A stretch of 41,254 nt of DNA from Casimicrobiaceae bacterium (GTDB lineage Bacteria > Pseudomonadota > Gammaproteobacteria > Burkholderiales > Casimicrobiaceae): positions 1 through 41,254 of the forward strand of contig JANWWI010000017.1 in NCBI GenBank assembly GCA_025056355.1. Reading direction: 5' to 3'. Of this stretch, positions 24,921 to 32,627 are shown piece after piece (the stretch's first letter is position 1; every line of letters starts with the position of its first letter). The notes under the pieces were generated by a model, which made no database searches, had not been told where the DNA came from, and saw nothing but the letters and a program-made list of their open reading frames with translations. The position numbers and the translations under genes are program-made.

Positions 24921-25790
24921 ATGCTATCCGGAAGCCTGGGGTTACGGGCCATGACCGTTGCTTGGGCTGCGCTTGCGGCGGGCTGTGCAAGCGTCGATCG
25001 CGAAGGCATGAGGGCGCAGGCCCAAGCGCTTCAAATCGACCGCACCACCTACAACGCGGTGAGCCAAGACTCGCGGGTGCAGTTTTTGATCCTGCATTTC
25101 ACGTTCGCGGACAACCGGGGCTCGATCGAGATCCTGACCCGTGGGCCGGTGTCCGCGCACTATCTGGTGACCGAGCGGGAGGGCGACACCCCGCCCAAGA
25201 TCTACCAACTCGTGCCCGAGGACCGGCGCGCTTGGCATGCCGGTCGCAGCTACTGGGACGGTGTGACCGCGCTCAACGCAAGTTCGATCGGCATCGAAAT
25301 CGTGGCCAAGGGCTTTACCGACACGCCGCAAGGGCGCATCTGGCACGACTACCCCGAAGAGCAGATCGACTTGGTCGTGGCGCTTGTCCGCGACATCGTC
25401 ACCCGACATCAGATCCGTCCCGACCGCGTGCTTGGCCACTCCGACATCGCCCCGACCCGCAAGAACGATCCGGGCCCGAAGTTCCCGTGGCGACGTCTTG
25501 CGCGCGAAGGGTTGATCGCCTGGCCGGATGAGGCGATGGTGCGTGAGCGGGCGCCGCAGTACGAGGCTGCCCTGCCGCCGATCGCCTGGTTTCAGGAGAA
25601 GCTTACGCAGCATGGCTTCAACGTGCCGGTGACCGGCGTGCTCGATGCGCTGACCCAAGCAAGTCTTGCCGCTTTTCAAATGAAGTACCGCCCGCAGAAA
25701 TTCGACGGCACGCCGGATGCCGAGACCGCGGCGCTCCTTGATGTGATCACCTCGCCCGGCGGCTTTCGTGTGCAGCCGGGCTTGTGGTGA
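24921..25790 (+). CDS. N-acetylmuramoyl-L-alanine amidase, AmiD-type lipoprotein
   Basis: A 289-aa predicted lipoprotein: the N terminus has a hydrophobic signal ending in the lipobox LAAGC with Cys22. The Amidase_2 domain follows: LILHFTFADNRGS, with the zinc histidine in LHFT, VSAHYLVTE, SSIGIEIV, and LGHSDIAPTRKNDPGPKFPW, which supplies further zinc and catalytic residues. Residues 215-285 form a peptidoglycan-binding domain (FQEKLTQHGFNVPVTGVLD, LAAFQMKYRP). The enzyme cuts the amide between muramic acid and L-Ala, as AmiD does in E. coli. Its last four bases (GTGA) contain the start of the next gene. Confidence 0.9.
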   Translation: MLSGSLGLRAMTVAWAALAAGCASVDREGMRAQAQALQIDRTTYNAVSQDSRVQFLILHFTFADNRGSIEILTRGPVSAHYLVTEREGDTPPKIYQLVPEDRRAWHAGRSYWDGVTALNASSIGIEIVAKGFTDTPQGRIWHDYPEEQIDLVVALVRDIVTRHQIRPDRVLGHSDIAPTRKNDPGPKFPWRRLAREGLIAWPDEAMVRERAPQYEAALPPIAWFQEKLTQHGFNVPVTGVLDALTQASLAAFQMKYRPQKFDGTPDAETAALLDVITSPGGFRVQPGLW

Positions 25791-27211
25791 GCGATGTGCG
25801 TCGGGCCTTCCTTCTCCGTGGCGCAGGCCTCGGCCTTGCAGGCGCGCTCACGAGCTGTGCCCTGCCTGGGAGCAAGCCTCCGGTGAGCACTGCGCTCACC
25901 GATGCCTCGCGGGCAGCGCTCGAGCACGCGCTTGCGGCGATCGTTGCCCGTCCGGGCCGGGAACTGGCAAGCCTCGCGGTCGCGCTTGTGCGCGAGGCCA
26001 AGGTCGTCTACACCGGGGCTTTCGGCCGCGCCTGGATCGATCCCGAGGGGCGTGGGCGGGACCGCCGCGCCACGCCTCAGACGCTGTATCGGGTCGCCTC
26101 GGTCTCGAAGCTGGTTGTGGCGCTCGCGGTTGCGGAGCTCTGCGCGCGCGGCGTGCTCGATCCGGATCGCGACGTGAGCGACTGGCTTGGCTTTCCCCTT
26201 CGCAACCCGAATCACCCGGCCGTGCCGGTGACGCTTGCGCAGCTGCTTTCGCATACCTCGTCCCTCACCGATCGCGCGGGCTACAACTTTCCGGAAGAGG
26301 TTCCGCTGGCTGAAGTGCTCACACCGGGCGGTCGGCGCTCTGCCGACGGCCGCGCGTGGCAGCGCGAACACCCGCCGGGCGTGTTCTTTCGCTACTGCAA
26401 CCTGGGCTTCGGCGTGGCCGTTCAGGTCATGGAGCGGGCCACCGGCGAGCGCTTCGACCGGCTGATGCAGCAGCTCCTCTTTGGCCCGCTTGGCATCACA
26501 GCGACCTTCGACCCCGCCACGCTCAGGCCGGAGGATCGGGCACGGGTGGCCACGCTCTACCGCAAGCGACCGGCCGGGGACGGCGATCTGCGCTGGGACC
26601 CCGTGGGGCTCTGGGTGCCACAAGTCGACGACGCATCCAACCCGCCGCAGCCACGCGCGAGCGAGCGCTACGTGATCGGCACGAACGGCAGCGTGTTTGC
26701 GCCCCAGGGCGGGCTGCGAATCTCGGTCGCCGATCTCGCGCGGCTCATGGTCGTGCTCGTCAATGGCGGCCGCGACGAAACCGGTCGAACAGTCCTTTCA
26801 CCGCGAACACTCGAACTCTGCTTCACCGAGCGCTGGCGTTTCGACCCGCGCGCAAACGGCGGTCGCGGCAACCGCGCGGAAGACGACGAAGGCGCTGGCG
26901 GGCTCTTCAACGCCTGGGGTTTCGGGTCGCAGCGCTTTCTCGATGTCTCCCACGGGCCGGGGCGCGGGGATCGGCTGGTCGAGGGGGGCGGCTTCACCGG
27001 CTGGGGGCATCTGGGCAATGCCTACGGGCTTACCTCCTGCTTTGCCTTGGATCCAGCGCGCAGAGCGGGCTTCATCTTCCTCTCTGGCGGCACTGCGTTC
27101 GATCCCGAGACCGAGCGCGGTGCGTTCTCGGCCCAGTATCGCTACGAGGAGGTGATCGCAAGCGCGCTCTGGCGTGCCGTGCTCGGCGAGAATGTGAGCC
27201 CTTCAAGCTGA
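25787..27211 (+). CDS. Class C beta-lactamase-like serine hydrolase, Tat lipoprotein
   Basis: A 474-aa protein of the serine beta-lactamase/esterase/D,D-peptidase superfamily. The catalytic Ser105-x-x-Lys108 is in RVASVSKLVV, the YxN motif is Tyr203-Cys-Asn205, and a C-terminal GHLGNAYG stands where KTG or HxG is expected. The N terminus has Arg5-Arg6-x-Phe-Leu-Leu followed by a hydrophobic run ending in LTSC (Cys24), so it looks like a Tat-exported lipoprotein. I chose GTG 25787 because it overlaps the amidase stop as GTGA; GTG 25784 is also possible. Coupling with an amidase suggests cell-wall peptide processing rather than antibiotic resistance. Confidence 0.82.
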   Translation: MSDVRRAFLLRGAGLGLAGALTSCALPGSKPPVSTALTDASRAALEHALAAIVARPGRELASLAVALVREAKVVYTGAFGRAWIDPEGRGRDRRATPQTLYRVASVSKLVVALAVAELCARGVLDPDRDVSDWLGFPLRNPNHPAVPVTLAQLLSHTSSLTDRAGYNFPEEVPLAEVLTPGGRRSADGRAWQREHPPGVFFRYCNLGFGVAVQVMERATGERFDRLMQQLLFGPLGITATFDPATLRPEDRARVATLYRKRPAGDGDLRWDPVGLWVPQVDDASNPPQPRASERYVIGTNGSVFAPQGGLRISVADLARLMVVLVNGGRDETGRTVLSPRTLELCFTERWRFDPRANGGRGNRAEDDEGAGGLFNAWGFGSQRFLDVSHGPGRGDRLVEGGGFTGWGHLGNAYGLTSCFALDPARRAGFIFLSGGTAFDPETERGAFSAQYRYEEVIASALWRAVLGENVSPSS

Positions 27212-27223
27212 GGAGATCGCCGA

Positions 27224-27616
27224 ATGTTCAGTCACGTCTTTGTCGGCACGAACGATGTGGAACGCGCCAAGCGCTTCTATGACGCCGTGTTTGCGGTGCT
27301 TGGCGGGGCACCGGGCACGATCGGCACCAACAAAACCGGCCAGCGCCGCGTGATCTATCGCCATGACGGCGCAACCTTCGCTGCAACCGAACCGATTAAC
27401 GGTCAACCGGCCACCGTTGGCAACGGCGGCACGATCGGGTTTCGTTGCAGCTCGGAAGAACAAGTCAAAGCCTTTCATGACGCCGGGGTGGCTGCCGGGG
27501 GCACTTCGATCGAAGACCCGCCGGGCTGGCGCGAAGGCTCGGCAGGACGGCTCTATCTCGCCTACCTGCGCGATCCGGACGGCAACAAGCTCTGCGCGCT
27601 CTATCGGCCTGCGTGA
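27224..27616 (+). CDS. VOC family protein (glyoxalase/bleomycin resistance fold)
   Basis: A 130-aa single-domain protein of the vicinal oxygen chelate superfamily. The N terminus MFSHVFVGTNDVERAKRFYDAVF and the C-terminal YLAYLRDPDGNKLCALYR are the two family edges; His4 and Glu-type metal ligands are partly recognisable. The substrate cannot be deduced. GAGGAG precedes the start, 12 bp after the serine hydrolase, so it may be in the same transcript. Confidence 0.85.
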   Translation: MFSHVFVGTNDVERAKRFYDAVFAVLGGAPGTIGTNKTGQRRVIYRHDGATFAATEPINGQPATVGNGGTIGFRCSSEEQVKAFHDAGVAAGGTSIEDPPGWREGSAGRLYLAYLRDPDGNKLCALYRPA

Positions 27617-27644
27617 TGAGCGTGAGGGGCCACGAAAGAGTCTC

Positions 27645-28073
27645 ATGACCGCACAGCCCGTGACCTCGCTCGACCTCTTGCGCCGGGCTCTCGACGCGAG
27701 CGCCGAAGCGCTTGAGCTCTGGCGTGAAGAGCCCGAGGCGTCGCGGCGAAAGCGGCATCTGCGGGCCGGCTTGATCCAGTCCTTCGAATTCAGCTACGAG
27801 CTGGCGGTAAAGACCTTGCAGCGTGTGCTCGCCGAGCGGGCACTCGTGCCATCTTCGGTGGCTGCGCTCTCGTTCAACGACCTGCTCCGGGCGGCGGCCG
27901 ATCATGGGCTGCTTGAAGATCCGCTCGCCTGGCGCCGGTGGCGTGAACTGCGCAACCGCACGAGCCACGCCTACGATGAAGCGCAGGCGCAGGCGATCGC
28001 CGAGGAGGTTGCGGCATTTCTGCGCGATGCGCGGGCGCTTGAAGCGGCGCTTGCGCGCGCACTGTCGCCATGA
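27645..28073 (+). CDS. HEPN-type protein, nucleotidyltransferase substrate-binding family (HepT-like)
   Basis: A 142-aa alpha-helical protein of the HI0074 type. The motif RNRTSHAY (Arg103 to Tyr110) fits RX4HXY, the active site of HepT RNases, in which the Tyr is AMPylated by the partner MntA. IQSFEFSYELAVKTLQRVL and AWRRWRELRNRTSH are typical blocks. It overlaps the next gene by four bases (ATGA). ATG 27645 gives the family N terminus; the longer frame runs back into the VOC gene. Best reading: toxin half of a type VII-like toxin-antitoxin pair, though HI0073/HI0074 homologues have no proven toxicity in many hosts. Confidence 0.8.
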   Translation: MTAQPVTSLDLLRRALDASAEALELWREEPEASRRKRHLRAGLIQSFEFSYELAVKTLQRVLAERALVPSSVAALSFNDLLRAAADHGLLEDPLAWRRWRELRNRTSHAYDEAQAQAIAEEVAAFLRDARALEAALARALSP

Positions 28074-28444
28074 GGCGCGCCGACGTCGCTCTCTCGCCCA
28101 ATGAGTTGGCGGAAGTGCGCGCGATCCTTGCGGCACACCTGCCGCCCGGGGCGCGTGTGGCGGTGTTCGGGTCCCGTGCGAGCGGTCGGGCGCGACCGTT
28201 TTCCGATCTCGACCTGCTGATCGAGGAACCTGCGCAGCTCGACTGGCGCACGCGCGTGGCACTTGTGGAGGCCTTCGAGGCAAGCGACTTGCCCTTTCGG
28301 GTCGATGTGGTCGAGGCGGGCTGGCTTGCTCCGGCGTTTGCCGAGCAACTGCGGCGCGAGGCAGTCACGATCTTTGCGCCGGGAGCGGATGAGCCGCACA
28401 CGGGAGGTTTGGCGGTCAATTCACCGCCGACTCAAGCAGCGTGA
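28070..28444 (+). CDS. MNT-type minimal nucleotidyltransferase (MntA-like)
   Basis: A 124-aa protein with the polymerase-beta-like core: Gly34-Ser35 followed after ten residues by Asp46-x-Asp48, exactly GSX10DXD, in VAVFGSRASGRARPFSDLDLLI. A third acidic residue, Asp79, is in FRVDVVEAG. In the HepT-MntA system this enzyme AMPylates and silences the HEPN RNase; here it is inferred from the motif and the coupled neighbour. The last 29 bp overlap the convergent LD-carboxypeptidase gene. Confidence 0.82.
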   Translation: MRRADVALSPNELAEVRAILAAHLPPGARVAVFGSRASGRARPFSDLDLLIEEPAQLDWRTRVALVEAFEASDLPFRVDVVEAGWLAPAFAEQLRREAVTIFAPGADEPHTGGLAVNSPPTQAA

Positions 28445-29489
28445 GGGTGTGTCGGTCGGCATCGAGCTGTGCTCGGATGCCAAGCGGCAGGACACCTTGC
28501 GGCGCGATGTGGCCGAAGGGTAGCCCGTAGGCAGCCGGAACCTCGATCGCGGCAAAGCGTTCTTCGAGCACTTGCGCGAGCGTGTGCTTGGGGCCTTGTG
28601 CCGCGTCGGGGTCGCTGCTTCGACGAAACACGCCGAGTGCCAGGCCACGGATGCGCTCAAAGCCGTGCGACTGCTGAAGCTGAAAGAGCATGCGGTCGAG
28701 CCGGTAAGGCGCCTCCCCCACATCCTCGAGAAAGAGCAGATGCCCGGCAAGCGGTGCCGCATCGGGGGTGCCGATAAGGCTTGCGATCACTGAGAGGTTG
28801 CCGCCAACCAACGGCCCTTCGGCCGTGCCGCTTCCGAGCGTTCGCGGCGCATCCTCGGGATTTGTTCGCGCGCGCTCGCGCTGGGCCTCGGGGACGGCGA
28901 CATGCACAAGCGGCGCGCCCTCGAAGAGCACCGCCTCGAGGGCCGCGCGGGTTTCCGGCAGGAACTGGGAAGAGGCCACCGGGCCGTGAAAGGCCACAAG
29001 CCGCGCATGCCGGTAGAGCCCGACGAGAAGCGCAGTCAGATCGGAGTAGCCGATCACGATCTTGGGGTTTGCGCGCACGAGGCTCCAGTTGAGATGTGGC
29101 AAGAGCATCGCAGCTCCCGAGCCGCCACGCGCCGGCCAGATCGCGCGCACATTCGGGTCGCGAAAGGCGGCGTGCAGATCGGCCAGGCGTTCTTTGAGCG
29201 TGCCCGCGTAATTGCCCGAACGGGCCAGTGCATGCAGCCCAAGCTTGACCCGCAGGCCCAGGCTTTCGAGGTTGCGGTAGGCGCGCTCGAGGAGCTCTTC
29301 GCTGATCCAGCCCGAGGGCGAGACGAGGGCCACCAGATCGCCGCGGCGAAGCCGCGGCGGCTTGATGAGCGGACGGGACGCGGTCTCCAGGGAACGTGCC
29401 GCATTCGAGCACGGGGTGAGGAGCCCGCTACCCGCGACGAGCCAAGCGCCCGCTGTGGCGAGCGCGTGTCTCCGGCTCGGCGAGTGCAT
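28416..29489 (-). CDS. LD-carboxypeptidase (peptidase family S66)
   Basis: Homologous to LdcA, which removes the terminal D-Ala from tetrapeptides during murein recycling. The family blocks are LVALVSPSGWI, PARGGSGAAMLLPHL, the nucleophile serine in IGYSDLTALL, the catalytic Glu in FLEDVGEAPYRLDR and His in LPFGHIAPQ. Unlike cytoplasmic LdcA it has an N-terminal SRRHALATAGAWLVAGSGLL, a possible Tat signal, so it may act in the periplasm. I use ATG 29489 (357 aa); ATG 29510 would add seven residues. Lies downstream of the TonB receptor behind a terminator. Confidence 0.85.
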   Translation of the reverse strand: MHSPSRRHALATAGAWLVAGSGLLTPCSNAARSLETASRPLIKPPRLRRGDLVALVSPSGWISEELLERAYRNLESLGLRVKLGLHALARSGNYAGTLKERLADLHAAFRDPNVRAIWPARGGSGAAMLLPHLNWSLVRANPKIVIGYSDLTALLVGLYRHARLVAFHGPVASSQFLPETRAALEAVLFEGAPLVHVAVPEAQRERARTNPEDAPRTLGSGTAEGPLVGGNLSVIASLIGTPDAAPLAGHLLFLEDVGEAPYRLDRMLFQLQQSHGFERIRGLALGVFRRSSDPDAAQGPKHTLAQVLEERFAAIEVPAAYGLPFGHIAPQGVLPLGIRAQLDADRHTLTLLESAVN

Positions 29490-29530
29490 CAAAGCGAGCG
29501 AGCGTTGCATCCGAGCGTGTCTTTACGAAA

Positions 29531-29564
29531 GAAAAAGCCGAAGCCGGTTGCCCGTGCTTCGGCT
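29531..29564 (-). terminator. Intrinsic terminator of the TonB receptor gene
   Basis: Reading the minus strand, AGCCGAAGC (29564-29556) pairs with GCTTCGGCT (29544-29536), a perfect 9-bp stem with an 11-base loop, followed by a T run ending TTTTTC at 29531. It lies 20 bp after the receptor stop and 42 bp before the LD-carboxypeptidase start. Confidence 0.85.
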
Positions 29565-29583
29565 GTTTCTGCAGCGCACGCGG

Positions 29584-32448
29584 TTACTTGAACGAATAGC
29601 TTGCGCTGATCACGTAGGCGCGGCCGCGGGGATCCGCCACCCGTGGATCCCATGAGCTGCCGCCGCCGGTGCTGGAGTCGTAGTAGGCAGAAAACGGCGG
29701 ATCGCGATCAAGCAGGTTCTTGATGCCTGCGTTCAGCGTCCAGTTGCGAAAACCGCGATAGGTCACAAACCAATCGAGCACGGAATAGTCGGCGGTTTTT
29801 GCGCTCCAAAGCGGCGGCTTGACCGTGCCGTTGGCCACGCCCGGCAGCACATTGTCGTAATAGCCACGCGAGAACTTTTGCATGAGCGTGGCCGACCAAG
29901 GGCCGCGGGTGTAGGTCGCAGAGAGCACATGCTTCCAACGGATCGGAAGTTCGGTGTTGCGTGAAAAGCGTCCCACCTCGTTGGGGCCGAAAGGCTGGTT
30001 CTGCAAAAGACGGCTCTTGCGCTCAATCAGATAAGTGCCCTCGAGCCGGGTTTCGAGCGCACCGCCCCAGAGGTTGACATGGCGTGTGCGCAGGCTCACC
30101 TCAATGCCACGGGTGAGCTGCTCCCCGGTGTTGACCCAGCGCTGGTCGATTGTGACCAAATTGCCGGAAGCATCACGAATGAAGGCTTCGGGGAAGAGGC
30201 TTGCGTTCTGTAAGAGCGTTGCAAGCGGTAACTGGCGGATGTTGTCGAGCCGGCGGATGTGCCAGTAGTCGACCGCAGCCGAGAGCCAGGGCAGGGGCTC
30301 GGCCACCAGACCCACGGACCACTGCTTGGCCGTCTCGGGGCGAAGGTTCGGTTTGCCGCCCGACAGGGTGGTTGGGTTGATCGCCACACAGTTTGGGTTG
30401 TTGGCATCGACCACAAGCGAGGGGCAGCGGAAGGGATCGACCAGATCGCGGCCCGCATAGGGCGACTCGGTCACCCCGAAGAAGAGCTGCCCGAAGGTCG
30501 GAACCCGGAAGCCCTCGTTGTAGGAACCGCGCAACAGCAGTTCTTTGGTGGGGTTGTAGCGCAGCGTGAACTTCGGGTTGGTGGTCCCGCCGAAGCCGGT
30601 GTAGCGGTCGTGGCGAACGGCGGCCGTAACTTCGAGGTCCTTGATCACCGGTACGGCCAACTCGAGGTAGGCCGCGCGGACGTCGCGTTTGACCGGACGC
30701 AGGTCGTTGACCGCATCAAAGGGCGCAAGCGGGATGTTGCGCTGGATGGCCAGATCGGTTTCGGTGCCGTTGAAGCGATATTTCTCTTCACGCAGGTCGA
30801 TGCCGACCGCCGCGAAGACCTCGCCTGCGGGGAGTTTGGCGATCGGTCCACTTACCGAGGCGTCGGCCTGAGTCACCGAGCTCTTGCCGCCGTAGAGCTT
30901 GGTGCCGGTGGCGGAAGCCGCCGCAAGGCCTGCAAGCGCCTCGGGTGTTTGCGACTGGCCCGGCGGCACAAAGGGATTGAGCGTGCCGGAGCGAATGAGT
31001 GCCGCGAGCTTGTCGCCGAAGTAGTAGCCGCCGTGCAGGATCGAGAAGGAATCGGCGAAAGCGTGCGAGACACCTGCTTTGTAGTCCCAGCTGTTCCATG
31101 AGCCTTCGAGGCCGGCCACAAGTCGCGCCGTTTCGGTGTTCGTTTCGATCTGCCGCGGGCCGCACGGCATGCAGCGCCAGCGAAAGGCGATCGGCTGGCC
31201 GCGGTTTTCCTCGATCGAGGGGAACAGTCGCGCAATCGCGTTGAAGACGTAGTTGTAGGAGGCGCCGGTGGCCGGATAGACCAGGTTGAAGAATGGGCTT
31301 GTCGAGGCGGTCGAGGAGGAGACCTGGATGTTGGAAAACTCCATCCGGTTTTTCACTTTGGCGGCCGTGCCCTCGACGAAGGCGCTCAGCGTCGGCGCAA
31401 GCTGGAAGCTTGCCCGGAACACGCCGGAGCTGTTGCTGACCGGCTGCTGCAAGGCCCCGGCTTTACCGGTATCCCAAGCACAGCCGTATTTGCCTGAGGG
31501 TAGTGCCCAAAGTGCCTCGTCGTAGTCCGCCATGCCGGGGATCGATTCACAGCCTGGCATGCCGGGCATGTTGAGCGCGTTGATGCCGTTCATCCGCACA
31601 TTGCCCTCAAGCGGGCCGAGACCGTTTTGCAACTGTCCGGCGGCGTTGCGCGAGGAGAGAATGGTGCGAATCGAGGTGATGGCGAAAGCGGTCGCAAAGG
31701 GCGCGCCGCGGGTGTCGACATGCAGCCCTCGCTCGGGCTGGAAGGTGTTGACAAAGTCGCGATCCGCGCCGCGCAGAATTTTGTGCTCGCGGTGCATGAG
31801 CGAGAACAGCACGTTGTAGCGATCTCGGGCAAGCGAGCCGAAGCCGGCTGAGACGGCTGCGCGATAGATGTTCCCGCCGCCCGCTTCGGTCACATCGATC
31901 GTGCCCTGAGCGTCAAAGCCTTGATAGTCCTTACGCAGGATGAAGTTGACCACGCCGCCAATGGCATCGGTGCCGTAAATCGCCGAGGCGCCATCTTTGA
32001 GGATTTCAATCCGCTCGACCGCGGCCATTGGGATTTGGTTGAGGTTGACCGCGGAGCCACCGCCCAACCCGTGAATGGCCAGACGCCGGCCGTTCAAGAG
32101 CACAAGCGTGGCATCGGCGCCCTGACCCCGCAGGTTGGCCGCCGAAAGCCCGTACTTGCCACGCAATTCGGGGCCGAGTACTTCGGAAGTGGAGGCGAGG
32201 TTGTCAAGGTCGTTGCCGAAGGTCGGCACGAGTTGGATGAATTGCTCGGCGCTGACGATCCCGGCGCGGTCGAGCTGTTCCTTGGTGACCACCTGCACCG
32301 GAAGCGCCCCTTCGGTCTGCACCCGCTTGATGATTGAGCCAGTGATTTCGACGCGCTCGACGCGCGTCGGCTCTGGGCTCTGCGCGAACGCGGCGGTTGT
32401 CAAAAGCGCCAGGCAGACGCATTGAGCAAGTGGTTTCAGGCGCGGCAT
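29584..32448 (-). CDS. TonB-dependent outer membrane receptor
   Basis: A 954-aa outer-membrane protein. A signal peptide (MPRLKPLAQCVCLALLTTAAFAQ) is followed by the plug domain (VEITGSIIKRVQTEGALPVQVV, LNGRRLAIHGLGGGSAVNLNQIP, RIEILKDGASAIYGTDAIGGVVN) and a 22-strand-type barrel ending in aromatic YVISASYSFK. It resembles the large receptors with a long extracellular insertion; several cysteines (for example in RWRCMPCGPRQIE) may form surface disulfides. The ligand is unknown; no siderophore synthesis or partner transporter gene lies nearby. Start ATG 32448 is preceded by GAGGAG on the minus strand. Confidence 0.93.
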   Translation of the reverse strand: MPRLKPLAQCVCLALLTTAAFAQSPEPTRVERVEITGSIIKRVQTEGALPVQVVTKEQLDRAGIVSAEQFIQLVPTFGNDLDNLASTSEVLGPELRGKYGLSAANLRGQGADATLVLLNGRRLAIHGLGGGSAVNLNQIPMAAVERIEILKDGASAIYGTDAIGGVVNFILRKDYQGFDAQGTIDVTEAGGGNIYRAAVSAGFGSLARDRYNVLFSLMHREHKILRGADRDFVNTFQPERGLHVDTRGAPFATAFAITSIRTILSSRNAAGQLQNGLGPLEGNVRMNGINALNMPGMPGCESIPGMADYDEALWALPSGKYGCAWDTGKAGALQQPVSNSSGVFRASFQLAPTLSAFVEGTAAKVKNRMEFSNIQVSSSTASTSPFFNLVYPATGASYNYVFNAIARLFPSIEENRGQPIAFRWRCMPCGPRQIETNTETARLVAGLEGSWNSWDYKAGVSHAFADSFSILHGGYYFGDKLAALIRSGTLNPFVPPGQSQTPEALAGLAAASATGTKLYGGKSSVTQADASVSGPIAKLPAGEVFAAVGIDLREEKYRFNGTETDLAIQRNIPLAPFDAVNDLRPVKRDVRAAYLELAVPVIKDLEVTAAVRHDRYTGFGGTTNPKFTLRYNPTKELLLRGSYNEGFRVPTFGQLFFGVTESPYAGRDLVDPFRCPSLVVDANNPNCVAINPTTLSGGKPNLRPETAKQWSVGLVAEPLPWLSAAVDYWHIRRLDNIRQLPLATLLQNASLFPEAFIRDASGNLVTIDQRWVNTGEQLTRGIEVSLRTRHVNLWGGALETRLEGTYLIERKSRLLQNQPFGPNEVGRFSRNTELPIRWKHVLSATYTRGPWSATLMQKFSRGYYDNVLPGVANGTVKPPLWSAKTADYSVLDWFVTYRGFRNWTLNAGIKNLLDRDPPFSAYYDSSTGGGSSWDPRVADPRGRAYVISASYSFK

Positions 32449-32511
32449 GTGGGGACTCCTCGACTTCATTGGGTTAGCCTTGCCTCCTCGCCCATGGACG
32501 AGGCGCGGATG

Positions 32512-32539
32512 TTGGCGGAGCTTTCGACACTTCGATTAT
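32512..32539 (+). promoter_or_regulatory. Weak candidate promoter for dacB
   Basis: TTGGCG (32512-32517) and GATTAT (32534-32539) are 16 bp apart, each matching the sigma70 consensus at 4 of 6 positions. Transcription would begin near 32546, which fits a dacB start at 32623 or later and argues against ATG 32494. Confidence 0.25.
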
Positions 32540-32551
32540 TCGGCCGCGCTG

Positions 32552-32572
32552 CCAACCCGCATCACGGGTTGG
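32552..32572. promoter_or_regulatory. Perfect inverted repeat in the receptor-dacB divergent region
   Basis: CCAACCCG (32552-32559) and CGGGTTGG (32565-32572) form a perfect 8-bp dyad around CATCA. It lies about 104 bp upstream of the TonB receptor start, between it and dacB, with no T tract on either side, so an operator is more likely than a terminator. Confidence 0.4.
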
Positions 32573-32604
32573 CCCGTCCGCCGCGCGTCGCGCTGCGTTT
32601 GCGT

Positions 32605-32627
32605 GACACTTTTGCGACACGTTTGCG
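32605..32627. repeat. Direct 12-base repeat, helical-turn spacing
   Basis: GACACTTTTGCG (32605-32616) and GACACGTTTGCG (32616-32627) repeat with an 11-bp period, and a third TTTGCG lies at 32598. Two sites one helical turn apart resemble the layout used by OmpR-type regulators; this is inference. The repeat overlaps the proposed dacB start codon at 32623. Confidence 0.35.

Noticed and set aside
25787-27211. Antibiotic resistance beta-lactamase
   Set aside because: It has the superfamily motifs, but the coupling to an amidase and the HLG rather than KTG motif favour an esterase or peptidase-like role; no resistance claim can be made.
30259-31101. 280-codon plus-strand frame inside the TonB receptor
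   Set aside because: Antisense shadow; the receptor frame is continuous through the region with conserved barrel sequence.
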